Source: Heterodera schachtii (Eukaryota > Nematoda > Chromadorea > Rhabditida > Heteroderidae). From it: DNA of 64,000 nucleotides. The DNA is taken from assembly GCA_023374025.1 (NCBI GenBank), contig SIJG01000007.1:2546636-2610635 (forward strand). The letters are read 5' to 3'. Below the pieces are notes generated by a model, which did no database searches, was not told the origin of the DNA, and worked only from the letters and a program-made list of their open reading frames with translations. Below, in pieces: positions 33,048-44,571 of this stretch. The position numbers were made by a program, and so were the translations under genes. Each line of letters begins with the position of its first letter. The first letter of the stretch is position 1.

Positions 33048-34826
33048 ATGTTTTATTCTTTTTCTTTAATTTCTTTTATTATTATTTTTGCTCCTCATTT
33101 TTTAACTCCAATTTCAATTCCATCGGTTAGTTTAATTGAAAAGAGTAATTATTTACTAATCCATTTAATTAATTAGGTAGATGACAAAATGCTAATTGCG
33201 TTTATGAAAGGTCATCAGCAAATTCAAATCAGCAAATATTCAATGCAAAAATATGAGGCCCACCTTGGCATTGTGTATTTTATGAAAAAGAATTGGCACT
33301 GTGACCAAATTGATGAAAAATTTGATGAATATGAACGGACAGAATGCCAAAAATATCGCAAATATTTGGACATTTTGTACGAATATTTAAGCAGAGAATA
33401 CGTTGGAATTCCAACAGTTAAGCCAAAATTTGTATTTAAAGAACGAATTGAAATTGAAGGACCAATAATTTATGCGGTGAATTGTCTTGCCAAAATTTGG
33501 CAATTTTATTTTTTATGGTGGATTGGAGAAGCATATGAATATAAATTAAACAAACTGTTCGCTTATCGTTTGATCCAAAATTGTTGAATGAGGAGAGATT
33601 GAAGTATGAAGTAAAATTAACATTTAATGAAATGATTTTGCAATTGGCAATTGACACAGCGAATGAATGGCAAATAAATGAAAGTTTAAACCGAATAATT
33701 CTACAAAATTGTGGAGATAAATTTGAAGAACATTTGAAGGAAATGTTCCAAAAAGCGGAAGAGAAGGCAAAAAAAGGTGGTCCAAATATAGCTAATCAAA
33801 TAAACAATGACAAGCATTTGATAATTTTGGAAATAAAATTCAATGATAAATTCAAATGGGTGAGACTAAATATTCAATGAAAATTAAATAAATTCAAAAT
33901 TTAGACTGATGAAGCTTTATTTTCGGAATTTGTCAAAGGATTAGCGATAAATTCCGATAAATTTTTTAAGATGGCAAAAGAATATTCAAATTATTTATGT
34001 CGAAGGAAAGAGGAAGGAAATATTTATTTGGAAGACTATGATAAACGCATGATCTTTTTTGGGTTATATGAAATTGAGAGAATGAAAAAGCATTTGCAAC
34101 AAAAATATGGGGCCCGTCTTGGCATTGTGTATTTGATGAGAAAGAAATGGCAATGCTCCAAAATTGGAAAGAATTTTGATGAATATGAACGGACAAAATG
34201 CCTAAAGTATCGCAAATATTTGGACATTTTGCACGAATATTTATTCCGACTTTATGTTGAAGGTTTATGCAATTATCATTTTAAATGAATGTTTTTTTCA
34301 TATATTTTAAGGTAAAAGCGCTGAATTGGCCAATAAATTTCCTGCGGTTAAGCCAATAATTATGCGTGATTACAATGATTATCAAATTGCAATAATTGAC
34401 GTCATCAAAACTCTGAATAAAATTTCGTAATGTTTTTGGCAAAAGAATAAAAACCCAGTGAGGAATATCAATTCCTATGAACTGAAATTGGTAAATAAGG
34501 TCGAATTGAATTATGAATTTAAAGAGGAGGAAAATTGGTTTAATAAATTTAAACAAAATATTTTGGAAAAGATTATCGGACCAAAAAATGTGCAAAAAAA
34601 GGAAAAGAAAATTTTAAATTTATCAAACGTATTGGAAGACAATCTTCGGCAAGAATTTGAGCAAATAATGAAAAAAATATATGAAAATACAAAAGAAAAT
34701 GCCAAGGAAGAAATGGCAAAATTGGAAAAAGCAATTGTAAATGCAAAAAAGAAAGTAGAAAAAGAAAGTCTGAGAAAAGAATATGATGACAGATTCGGCA
34801 CTTTCACTTTGTCACCATTTTCATAA
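33048..34826 (+). pseudogene. Secreted-family copy D, frameshift and nonsense
   Basis: Exons: 33048-33125 (26-codon signal peptide), 33177-33859, 33905-34262, 34312-34826, with intact splice sites and phases 0, 0, 1. Two lesions: a frame loss near 33565-33580 in exon 2, immediately before the LLNEERLKY motif, and a TAA at 34428-34430 in exon 4 replacing the Q or K codon of the conserved SQCFW/SKCFW. Exon 3 is open and long-form (MAKEYSNYL, FFGLYE, CLKYRKYLDI with L for Q). The remainder still reads as family protein ending SPFS, so the decay is recent. Confidence 0.85.
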
Positions 34827-35768
34827 ATATTTTGGTGTCACAAAATCCGGGCTTTTGCACATCATTTCCTATTATTTACGAAAACTCAAAGATTATTTTT
34901 TAATTTTATTAAATCCAATTCAATATGCTATAGAAATGCCACTTTTTCATTGAGTATGTTTCTGTCTTCTTCGGACCTTTTCCAAATTTTTCAATTTATT
35001 TTGCCATTTTTCTTTTCAATTTCACTGATATTCCTTCCGTTTCCACTTTTGCGTTTCATTTTACTATATTTATAAATTTCATTTATTATATTTAAATAAA
35101 TTTAAAAATGAATTAATTGAGAAAACAAATTTTGTTTGGACATCCCAATTTTTTTTAATTCTAAAAAAAATTATTTATTTTTCCTCATTTTCTATCACAT
35201 TTAATCATTATGATTTAAATATTATATAAAATTGCAATTGATTGGGGCAAAAAGTAATTTAAAATTATAATTAGGGATGGGAGGGGCGATTACATGAATT
35301 GGGTGACCAAAGGATTTGGATAATTAGTGAGTAAACAAAAGTGCAAAGTAATTAGGTGAACATTGATCCCTTATCGCTTCCTGATCGTTCCCCCTTGATC
35401 ACTTGTCATCATTTTTCCCTTGTTGCTTTCAACAATTATATAAATAAAATAAAATGATTTAATTTCAAATTTTTTTTTCAGTCGAACATTCAAAAAAAAA
35501 TCGCCTGTCGCACGCAAGTCGACAACCTTTTGCTGACTAAAAACGTAAACAATAAATTTTGTGTTCCTTAGATTGAACTCATTTTAAAAATATCGGATTA
35601 AGCCCAATTGTAAATTGGGGGATAATTGATTTGATAATATTATTGAATAGGTCATTTTTATTATAAAATATAAATTTATGAATAAATAAGAGAACTGACA
35701 GCCGCCAAAATTAGCTTATTTTTAAGACGAGATGAAATATTTTTTCGTTTTATTTTTTCAAAGGATAA
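34827..35768. other. 3' flank of copy D and spacer
   Basis: The first ~230 bp (TTTTGGTGTCACAAAATCCG through CTTTTGCGTTTCATTTTACT) are the family 3' flank shared with copies F, I and J. The rest is AT-rich. A CGCCTGTCGCACGCAAGTCG patch near 35500 recalls repeat R2. No gene. Confidence 0.55.
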
Positions 35769-36245
35769 ATGTTTTATTCTTTTTTTCCTCATCATTTTAT
35801 AATTCAAATTTTAAATGCAAACCCATCGGTAAGTTTAATTAATTTAGGCAAATTAATCCACGGCAACACTGTTAATTCCGATAAGCACCCAAAGTGTACA
35901 AAGGGGAGGAAGTAGGAGCTCACCCTCATAAGCACTGAGAAGTCGAGCCAATAATCCCATAAATTTTATATTTCTATTCAATCAATCTTATTTCTTCACT
36001 TACCATTATTTTGAATAATATTTGTACAAATTCATTTTTACATTTTATTTTTTAATTAAATGTTGAAAAATAAATTTTTTAATGAATTGTCGACAAAAAA
36101 ATTGCGTTGATGTTTACTATTGGATGTATTAAGTCATAAATAATAAATGCATTTTTACATTTTATTTTTTAATTAAATGTTGAAAAATAAATTTAATAAA
36201 AGTTGAAGAAAAAACTGGCGGTTTCAATGCGTCCCATTTGCATAA
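35769..36245 (+). pseudogene. Internally deleted family copy: signal exon plus last-exon tail
   Basis: 35769-35828 encodes an intact-looking signal peptide (MFYSFFPHHFIIQILNANPS) with a GTAAGT donor. No exon 2 or 3 follows. At about 36200-36245 the tail of a last exon is recognisable (VEEKTGGFN, as in copies A and C), followed by the A/C-type 3' flank. Everything between has been lost and replaced by AT-rich sequence. Confidence 0.75.
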
Positions 36246-37377
36246 ACAAATCCACTTCTTAGCTTATCCAAAAAAAGAGATTTAAAAAGTTCGCGAATTT
36301 AGGTGAAAAACTTTTTTTTTTTGTTCATCATTTTCAGGCATCTATGAAAAATTTATGGCATTTAAAGGCAAAAATTAATACTAAATTAAAAAAATAAAAG
36401 AAAATTCTCAGAAGAACCCTGATTTTAAGGAAGCCTAGGGAATTTTTTATGAAAATGGTGTCGATGAAATGAAAATGCAAAATTTGTCAACATCAAGGAT
36501 GAGATTTATATTTTTTAAAGTTTTTTTGCGAATATTTTTTGCATGGAGGCTCAAAAAAAAAAAGCATTTTTAAATATTTTGGGCTTTTTGGTTTTTAGCA
36601 AATATTTTAGTGATTCATTAAAAAAAACTCAATCTTTTTGCCTTTTTCACTTTAAAGAGAAATTGAATTTTGAGAAAAAAAATACCGAAAAAAGTCAATA
36701 TTCGAGAGCGATAAAAATATTTACTTCAAAAAGCATTGAAATGATTTTGATTAGCAATTTTGCTAACGAAATGGATATATTGAGACTTTTTTGAGAAATT
36801 CACTTATTTTTAGAGCAGTTTTTTTTCGATTTTGGCAAAAATTTTGGCATTTTTGGAGTTTTTAGCAAATATAAATGCCATGCCTAGTCATAATATTCAG
36901 ACACAACATCAGCTTTTACATCATTTTCTGAATTTTCAAATTATATTTTCAATAGTTGGTTTTAATCTAAAAACAGCAAAATATTTTTTTAATATGTATA
37001 AACTTTTCCACCTTCAATAATTTATAAAATCTTTAACTTTATTTCTCGTCGCCGCCGCTGCGCTGCGAAAGCCGCCCTCGGCGTTGTTGTCGACGTGAGA
37101 AGGGAATACAAAATATATGTCGTCGCGGATTATAAAATGATTAAAAATGAATTTGAAGAAATTTGAGTTTCAAGAGTCAAATGTTTGCCGTATAATAGGC
37201 TGATGAAATAAGCGGCTTCGTCGAAATAATTTGATGATTTATTGAAAATTAATGTGATCAATGTTGATGTTGATGAGAAGATTTAATCATCCGACATCGT
37301 GACAAAATGAGCCAGCGAGCGGTTAAAACACTTAAAGCGGGCGCAAAAGATCCATAAAAGGGAATGGCGAATGGAAT
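36246..37377. other. Spacer, AT-rich then GC-richer
   Basis: 36246-36500 is the A/C-type 3' flank. 36500-37020 is AT-rich with no recognisable gene (the open frame 36543-36794 is low-complexity). 37045-37110 has a CGTCGCCGCCGCTGCGCTGCG patch and leads into the tRNA-like sequence. Confidence 0.5.
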
Positions 37378-37470
37378 GGTCTGATAGCTCAGACGGTAAG
37401 AGCAATGGTTTGGGTGGGAAGTCGATCACCGCACCAGAGGTCGAGGGTTCGATTCCCTCCAAGGCTACCA
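37378..37470 (+). tRNA. tRNA-like sequence with long or intron-containing anticodon region
   Basis: Box A (TAGCTCAGACGGTAAGAGCA) and box B (GGTTCGATTCCC), a D arm GCTC/GAGC, a perfect T arm GAGGG/CCCTC, and CCA after the acceptor strand. The acceptor helix (GGTCTGA with CAAGGCT) pairs at only five of seven positions. Between the D and T arms there are about 20 nt too many. A TGGT/ACCA stem enclosing TTGGGTGGG... could be an anticodon arm with a short intron, possibly TGG. It is either a tRNA gene with intron or a tRNA-derived repeat; I cannot choose. Confidence 0.45.
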
Positions 37471-38044
37471 TTTTGCCCAACCTTTACAATTACTTGGCCT
37501 AATTTTTTGATTGGCCATCGGCGCTTTTTGGCAACCGTCACTTTTTTCCACCGATTTTTATTGTTATTGTCTTTTGTTTTTCCCCTAGTCACAATTCTAG
37601 GACTTTGACCTTTTCTTTTTCTCCGAAATATTACTTATAGGTAGGGTTGGGAATTATAGCACATAAAATCGTAAAATATGCGCGTAAAATATGCACCAAA
37701 AATGGCAAAATATGCACATAAAAAATGAAAAAATGTTTGGGTAAAAAGGGAGAATCTCTATTTTCTGACATATTTTTGACATAAATTCCAATTTTTTTTA
37801 AAGTTACATTTTTTATTGGAAAATACTTAAAAAATAATATTTTTGAAAATTTTTCGGTCACTAGAGACCCAAAGGGCCGCTTTAATAGATGGGGCCGTTT
37901 TTATAGAGGATTTGTGGAAAAAATTCTCAAATATGCAAATAAAATATGCATGAAATGCCAAAGTATGCACAAATATGCAAATATGCACATAAATCCCAAA
38001 ATATGCACAAATATGCATAAGGAATACGGCATAGAAGCTTCATG
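37471..38044. repeat. Spacer with AAATATGCACATAAA iterations
   Basis: 37660-38030 contains many AAAATATGCACATAAAA / AAATATGCAAAT motifs on both sides of a T-rich centre, probably a decayed AT-rich miniature element (it starts near TAGGGTTGGGAATTATAG). No gene. Confidence 0.5.
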
Positions 38045-38300
38045 TAAAATTAAACAAACCTTCAGCATAAAATCGGAATAAATATTCATATAAAATGTCT
38101 AAATATTTCGATATTTTTTGCATTCTTTCCCTTCATATTTTTTAATATATTTGCGTCAAATATTTTCTCAATTTGTATAATTCAAAAAGCATATTAATCC
38201 TTTCTCTTTCAATCGACCTAATAATTTATAATTGAAACATTCTTTAGCCATCTTAAAAAATTGCTCAAATTTGTCGCTAATCCTTTAAACCACCCAAAAA
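38045..38300 (-). pseudogene. Secreted-family exon 3 remnant
   Basis: In reverse it reads as the family's third exon (KGLATN-like, KYLDILYEYLF-like) with several indels and stops. Its first half recurs at 41290-41410 because of the 3.1-kb tandem duplication. Confidence 0.75.
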
Positions 38301-40865
38301 AAGCGTTCAAATTTGACTAATTCGGACAAAGTACACATGATAAATTTAAATGTCCTTTAATTCAATGAAATATGCAAGTTAAAATCGGTATACCCGTCCT
38401 TGGAAAGGGAGTTTGTCCGATACGAACCCTAATTACATCATTATTTAATATTATAAAATAATTCTCTATTTAATTAAAATTGGTTTTATTTTTATTTTTT
38501 TGTGAATAATTTTTCCATTTCTATTTTTACATTACTAATTCTAACAAATATAATTAAAAACCCAAATTTTTCATTTATTTTTATTGATATTTTCGTTGAA
38601 TTTTCCTCTCCCTATGAATCGTAAAAATGGAAATATATATTTTCATATAAAATTGATTCCATTATTGAAATATTAGTTTTTATTTTGTTGATATTTTCGT
38701 TGAATTTTCCTCTCCCTATGAATCGTAAAAATGGAAATATATATTTTCATATAAAATTGATTCCATTATTGAATATTAGTTTTTATTTGTTGATATTTTC
38801 TTTCTATTTTCCTCTCCCTTTGAAATGGAATTAATGCTAATAAATATGTTTATTCATATTAAGTTTAAATTTTTTTTATTGATATTTTAGTTGAAATATG
38901 TTATTAAATGCCCCTCTATGAATCGACCCTACCATATATTTCATTTTAATTAATAGAAATTATAAAAAATGTTTTATTATTTCTGCAATTACTTATATCT
39001 TTATCAATGTTTTTTTCTCCTTTTATAATTTTATGAAAATCGAAACTTTTAAGCAACGGACCAATTAAAATTGGAATTTCAAATTGATAAAAATAATAGA
39101 GTTGAACAGCTTAGTTCCCATTTAAATTATTTCTTCGTTATCATTTTGAGACCGGAAATATCGATTTTACAGTATACAAATCGACCCTTCCATTGTTTTT
39201 TTCATTTTTCTTCGCTTGACTCAACACCTTCTTTTTTTGCGGTATGCTTTTTTCAAAAAATTTTTTGGAAATTTGAGTGCGCTTTGTGCACAGATTTGGT
39301 CCAAAAAATGAGCAAATTTTGCAATTTTGAGCCAATTTTTTAAAGAAAAATAGGAGTTTTTGGATAAGGCGCCTCAGAGGAAAATTTCTGAAAATCTGTT
39401 GGCGGCGTTTATTAACAGATTTTGCCCAAAATAACTATTTTGAGCAAATTATTTAAAGAAGATTAGTGAGTTTTAATTATTTTTAGATTTAATACTGAAT
39501 TTAAAAATAAGGGATTTTGGGAGCTTAGGCATACAGTCGAAAAAAGGGGTGACTCTACCAAGATTTTTTCGAATGGTTATGTTGGAGAGGGGTCGACGGT
39601 CAATTGTCAATGGGTCAATTCATCAAAGCAGGTTTTTTGTCACTTTCGTACAATGTTTGTAGTGTGCTTTGTTCGAAAATTTTAGAAATAGGAGAAGGGG
39701 TCGGCGGCGCCGTTAGGCGCCACCGGGTAAATTTTCATAAATTTTGGATGAAATTTGCCATGGAAAAAGTTTTTTTAAATAAGCACATAATGGTTTTCTC
39801 TTTAATTTATTTATAATTATTGCTCATCCTTTTTAATTCCAATGTTAAATGCGAGTCCATCGGTGAGCAATTATTTAGGGAAATTAATTTTACTAATCCA
39901 TTTTAATTAATTAGATCGATGACAAAATGCTAATTGCATTTATGAAAGGTCACCAACAAACGCAAATTAGTGAATATTCAAAGCAGAAATATGAAGCCCA
40001 CCTTGGCATTTTGTATTATATGAATAACAATTGGCAATGTGACAAAATTGAGAAGGGATTTAAAGAATATGAACGGACAAAATGCCAAAAACATCGCAAA
40101 TATTTAGACATTTTGTTTGAATATTTAAACAGAGAATACGTTGGAATTGCAACAATGAAGCCAAAATTTGTGTTTAAAGAACGAATTGAAATTGAAGGAC
40201 CAATAATTTATGCGAGTGAATTGTCTCGTCAAAATTTGGCAATTTTATTTTCGCAGAGGACAAAATTATAAATATAAATAAGAAAACTATTCAATCGTTG
40301 TTCGGAACCCAAATTGTTGAACGAGAAGAGATTAAATTATGAACAAAAATTAAAAAATGTACAAAAATTGACAATTAATGAAATGATTTTGCAATTGGCA
40401 ATTGACACAGCGAATGAATGGCAAATAAATGAAAGTTTAGAAGGAATAATACGACAAAAATTTAACAAAAATTTTGAAGAAAATTTGAAGGAGATGTTTA
40501 AAAAAGCAATGAATGCATATGAAATAAAAGATGACATGTATTGGATAATTTTGTATCCAGAATTCAATGATGAATTGAATTTGGTGAGACTTAACATTTA
40601 ATGAAATTTAAATTCAAAATTTAGACTGAAGATGCTTTATTTCTGGAATTTGTCAAAGGATTAGCTACAAATTCAGGGAAATTTTTAAGATGGCAAAAGA
40701 ATATTCAAATTATTTAAGGTCGAAAGAGAAGAGAAAGAGAAGTGGGTAATGATGATGATAAATATTGGTATCATGATAGACGCATGATCTCGTTTGGTTT
40801 ATTACGAAATTGAGAAAATGAAAAAAGCATTGGACACAAAATATGAGGCCCAATCTGGCCTTTTG
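38195..40865. repeat. 3.1-kb tandem segmental duplication, arm 1
   Basis: Matches 41300-43970 at a constant offset of about 3105 bp, from the exon 3 remnant through the upstream flank and copy E / copy F exons 1-3. Identity by eye is very high, with scattered single-base indels. The match breaks at about 40865, where arm 1 continues into unrelated sequence. Within the flank, a ~104-bp repeat (TGATATTTTCGTTGAATTTT, CGTAAAAATGG, ATTGATTCCATTATTGA) occurs twice (38575-38790). Confidence 0.9.
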
Positions 40866-40870
40866 TATTT
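39790..40870 (+). pseudogene. Secreted-family copy E, multiply broken
   Basis: Duplicate of copy F. The signal exon (39790-39862) has lost two single bases relative to F and hits TAA after eight codons. Exon 2 (39915-40583) has an extra base at TATGCGAGTGAATTG and a compensating loss near 40280, with a stop between. Exon 3 (from 40625) has extra bases near 40706-40755 and stops resembling the family at about 40865. The fourth exon is absent. Because F is nearly identical but open in exons 1-3, either E decayed very recently or this stretch has assembly errors. Confidence 0.85.
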
Positions 40871-41055
40871 GATGAGAGAGATTTGCAAGTCCAATGTTCG
40901 AAGTTATTTGATTGTGGAAAATCTTCAACAGGCGGTTCGATTTTGGGCTGTTGGAGCGGTTGTTCGCGTTCCAATTGTTGATCAAAGGGTGGTGACGTTT
41001 CACGCTGCAATTCTTTATCACCTGCTTCTTGTATAATTGTCTCCATGTTTAATTT
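40771..41055 (-). other. Unrelated coding-like exon fused to copy E
   Basis: On the minus strand an open segment begins ATGGAGACAATTATACAAG and reads METIIQEAGDKELQRETSPP, then FDQQLEREQPLQQPKIEPPV. It continues into antisense of exon 3 of copy E beyond about 40865. It is Gln/Glu/Pro-rich and unlike anything else here. It may be a captured exon, or chance. I do not recognise it. Confidence 0.35.
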
Positions 41056-41099
41056 TAGGTAATGTATACAATTATATTGATAACTGTACATTTCTTTAA

Positions 41100-41280
41100 A
41101 AGTAACTGTTTATATAGTGACGGAGGGGGGTGTGATTAATTAGGATAAGGGACAGGGTCTGGACCCTTTAATAGGACAAGGGGCAGGGGTCCTAGGGCAC
41201 TTAATAGAACAAAGGGCAGGGGTCTGGCCGACCCTTAGGTTATAGGGGCAGGGGTCCCAGACCCCTGCCCCTGCGACCCT
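41100..41280. repeat. GGGGCAGGGGTC repeats with a perfect hairpin
   Basis: Several GGGCAGGGGTC / GACAGGGTCTGGACCC motifs. At 41244-41272 a 13-bp stem AGGGGCAGGGGTC / GACCCCTGCCCCT is perfect around the loop CCA. It sits at the junction between the two arms of the 3.1-kb duplication. Confidence 0.85.
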
Positions 41281-41289
41281 ATACTACTC

Positions 41290-41420
41290 ATATTGAATCC
41301 TTTCTCTTTCAATCGACCTAATAATTTATAATTGAAACATTCTTTAGCCATCTTAAAAAATTGCTCAAAATTTGTCGCTAACCTTTAAACCACCCAAAAA
41401 AAGCGTTCAAATTTGACTAA
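41290..41420 (-). pseudogene. Exon 3 remnant at start of duplication arm 2
   Basis: Copy of the first part of the 38045-38300 remnant (ATGGCTAAAGAATGTTTC in reverse), entering arm 2 of the duplication. Confidence 0.7.
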
Positions 41421-43970
41421 TTCGGACAAAGTACACATGATAAATTTAAATGTCCTTTAATTCAATGAAATATGCAAGTCAAAATCGGTATACCCGTCCT
41501 TGGAAAGGGAGTTTGTCCGATACGAACCCTAATTACATCATTATTTAATATTATAAAATAATTCTCTATTTAATTAAAATTGGTTTTATTTATATTTTTT
41601 TGTGAATAATTTTTCCATTTCTATTTTTTACATTACTAATTCTAACAAATATAATTAAAAACGCAAATTTTTCATTTATTTTTATTGATATTTTCGTTGA
41701 ATTTTCCTCTCCCTATGAATCGTAAAAATGGAAATATATATTTTCATATAAAATTGATTCGATTATTGAAATATTAGTTTTTATTTTGTTGATATTTTCG
41801 TTGAATTTTCCTCTCCCTATGAATCGTAAAAATGGAAATATATATTTTCATATAAAATTGATTCCATTATTGAAATATTAGTTTTTATTTTGTTGATATT
41901 TTCTTTCTATTTTCCTCTCCCTTCGAATTGGAATTAATGCTAATAAATATGTTTATTCATATTAAGTTTAAATTTTTTTATTGATATTTTAGTTGAAATA
42001 TGTTATTTAAATGCCCCTCTATGAATCGACCCTACCATATATTTCATTTTAATTAATAGAAATTATAAAAAATGTTTTATTATTTCTGCAATTACTTATA
42101 TCTTTGTCAATGTTTTTTCTCCTTTTTATAATTTTATGAAAATCGAAACTTTTAAGCAACGGACCAATTAAAATTGGAATTTCAAATTGATAAAAATAAT
42201 AGAGTTGAACAGCTTAATTCCCATTTAAATTATTTCTTCGTTATCATTTTGAGACCGGAAATATCGATTTTACAGTATACAAATCGACCCTTCCATTGTT
42301 TTTTTCATTTTTCTTCGCTTGACTCAACACCTTTTTTTGCGGTATGCTTTTTTCAAGAAATTTTTTGGAAATTTGAGTGCGCTTTATGAACAGATTTGGT
42401 CCAAAAAATGAGCAAATTTTGCAATTTTGAGCCAATTTTTTAAAGAAAAATAGGAGTTTTTGAATAAGGCGCCTCCGAGGAAAATTTCTGAAAATTTGTT
42501 GGCGGCGTTTATTAACAGATTTTGCCCAAAATAACTATTTTGAGCAAATTATTTAAAGAAGATTAGTGAGTTTTAATTATTTTTAGATTTAATACTGAAT
42601 TTAAAAATAAGGGATTTTTGGGAGCTTAGGCATACATCGAAAAAAGGGGTGACTCTACCAAGATTTTTTCGAATGGTTATGTTGGAGAGGGGTCGACGGT
42701 CAATTGTCAATGGGGTCAATTCATCAAAGCAGGTTTTTTGTCACTTTCGTACAATGCTTGTAGTGTGCTTTGTTCGAAAATTTTTAGAAATAGGGGAAGG
42801 GGTCGGCGGCGCCGTTAGGCGCCACCGGGTAAATTTTCATAAATTTTGGATGAAAATTTGCCTTGGAAAAAGTTTTTTTAAATAAGCACATAATGGTTTT
42901 CTCTTTAATTTATTTTATAATTATTGTTCATCCTTTTTTAATTCCAATGTTAAATGCGAGTCCATCGGTGAGCAATTATTTAGGGAAATTAATTTTACTA
43001 ATCCATTTTAATTAATTAGATCGATGACAAAATGCTAATTGCATTTATGAAAGGTCACCAACAAACGCAAATTAGTGAATATTCAAAGCAGAAATATGAA
43101 GCCCACCTTGGCATTTTGTATTATATGAATAACAATTGGCAATGTGACAAAATTGAGAAGGGATTTAAAGAATATGAACGGACAAAATGCCAAAAACATC
43201 GCAAATATTTAGACATTTTGTTTGAATATTTAAACAGAGAATACGTTGGAATTGCAACAATGAAGCCAAAATTTGTGTTTAAAGAACGAATTGAAATTGA
43301 AGGACCAATAATTTATGCGATTAATTGTCTCGTCAAAATTTGGCAATTTTATTTTCGCAGAGGACAAAATTATAAATATAAAATAAGAAAACTATTCAAT
43401 CGTTGTTCGGAACCAAAATTGTTGAACGAGAAGAGATTAAATTATGAACAAAAATTAAAAAATGTTCAAAAATTGACAATTAATGAAATGATGTTGCAAT
43501 TGGCAATTGACACAGCGAATGAATGGCAAATAAATGAAAGTTTAGAAGGAATAATACGACAAAAATTTAACAAAAATTTTGAAGTTAATTTGAAGGAGAT
43601 GTTTAAAAAAGCAATGAATGCATATGAAATAAAAGATGACATGTATTGGATAATTTTGTATCCAGAATTCAATGATGAATTGAATTTGGTGAGACTTAAC
43701 ATTTAATGAAATTTAAATTCAAAATTTAGACTGAAGATGCTTTATTTCTGGAATTTGTCAAAGGATTAGCTACAAATTCAGGGAAATTTTTTAAGATGGC
43801 AAAAGAATATTCAAATTATTTAAGTCGAAAGAAAGAGAAAGAGAATTGGTATGATGATGATAAATATTGGTATCATGATAGACGCATGATCTCTTTTGGT
43901 TTATACGAAATTGAGAAAATGAAAAAGCATTTGACACAAAAATATGAGGCCCATCTTGGCCTTTTGTATT
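41300..43970. repeat. 3.1-kb tandem segmental duplication, arm 2
   Basis: Partner of 38195-40865. It carries the same upstream flank, with the ~104-bp repeat at 41683-41905, and copy F. 41421-42892 contains no gene of its own; open frames such as 42174-42389 match their equivalents in arm 1 only because the DNA is duplicated. Confidence 0.9.
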
Positions 43971-44571
43971 TGATGAGAGAGATTTGGCAATGTTCCAATA
44001 TTTTGAAATTTATTAATTATGATTGTGGACAATGCCAAAAATATCGCAAATACTTGCACATTTTATACAAATATTTATTCCGACTTTATGTTCAAGGTTT
44101 ATGCAATGATTATTTTAAAATATTGATTTAAAAATATTATATAATATGTATTTAAGGTAAAAGCAATGAATTGGCCCATAAATTATCATCAGTTAAGCCA
44201 ATATTTATGGAAAATGACGGAAATAAGTTTTGGTAAATGAGAGCGAATTGAATTATGAAATTAACGATGAGGAAAATTGGTTTAATAAATTTAAACAAAA
44301 TATTTTGGAAAAAATTATCGGACCAAAAAAAGTGCAAAAAAAGGGAAATAAATTTTTAAATTTATTAAACGAATTTGAAGACAATCTTCGACAAGAATTT
44401 GACCAAAAAATGGAAAAAATGTATGAAAATACCAAAGAAAATGCCAAGGAAGAAAAGGCAAAATTGGAAAAAGCAATTGAAAATGCAGCAAATAATGGAG
44501 AAACAAGATACATTCGGCACGTTGGATATGATGACAAATTTGACACTTTCAATTCTTCGCCATTTTCATAA
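42893..44571 (+). pseudogene. Secreted-family copy F, last exon truncated or re-spliced
   Basis: Exons: 42893-42967 (25-codon signal peptide), 43020-43688, 43730-44096, 44157-44571. The first three are fully open, with EAHLGILYYMNNNWQCDKI, NCLVKIWQFYF, LLNEKRLNYEQKL in unit 1 and EAHLGLLYLMREIWQC, CQKYRKYLHI in unit 2. Using the usual acceptor (44155-44156), exon 4 meets TAA at 44234-44236 because about 110 bp, including the CFW motif, have been deleted out of frame; that product would be 396 aa without the C-terminal helix. However, AAATAAG at 44221-44227 could serve as an acceptor in the correct phase, reading VLVNESELNYE to the normal SSPFS end (about 484 aa). I cannot tell which happens. 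Confidence 0.75.

Noticed and set aside
39071..39343. 90-codon frame in the flank of copy E (and 42174-42389 for copy F)
   Set aside because: It is conserved between the two arms only because of the recent 3.1-kb duplication; frameshifting indels separate the arms.
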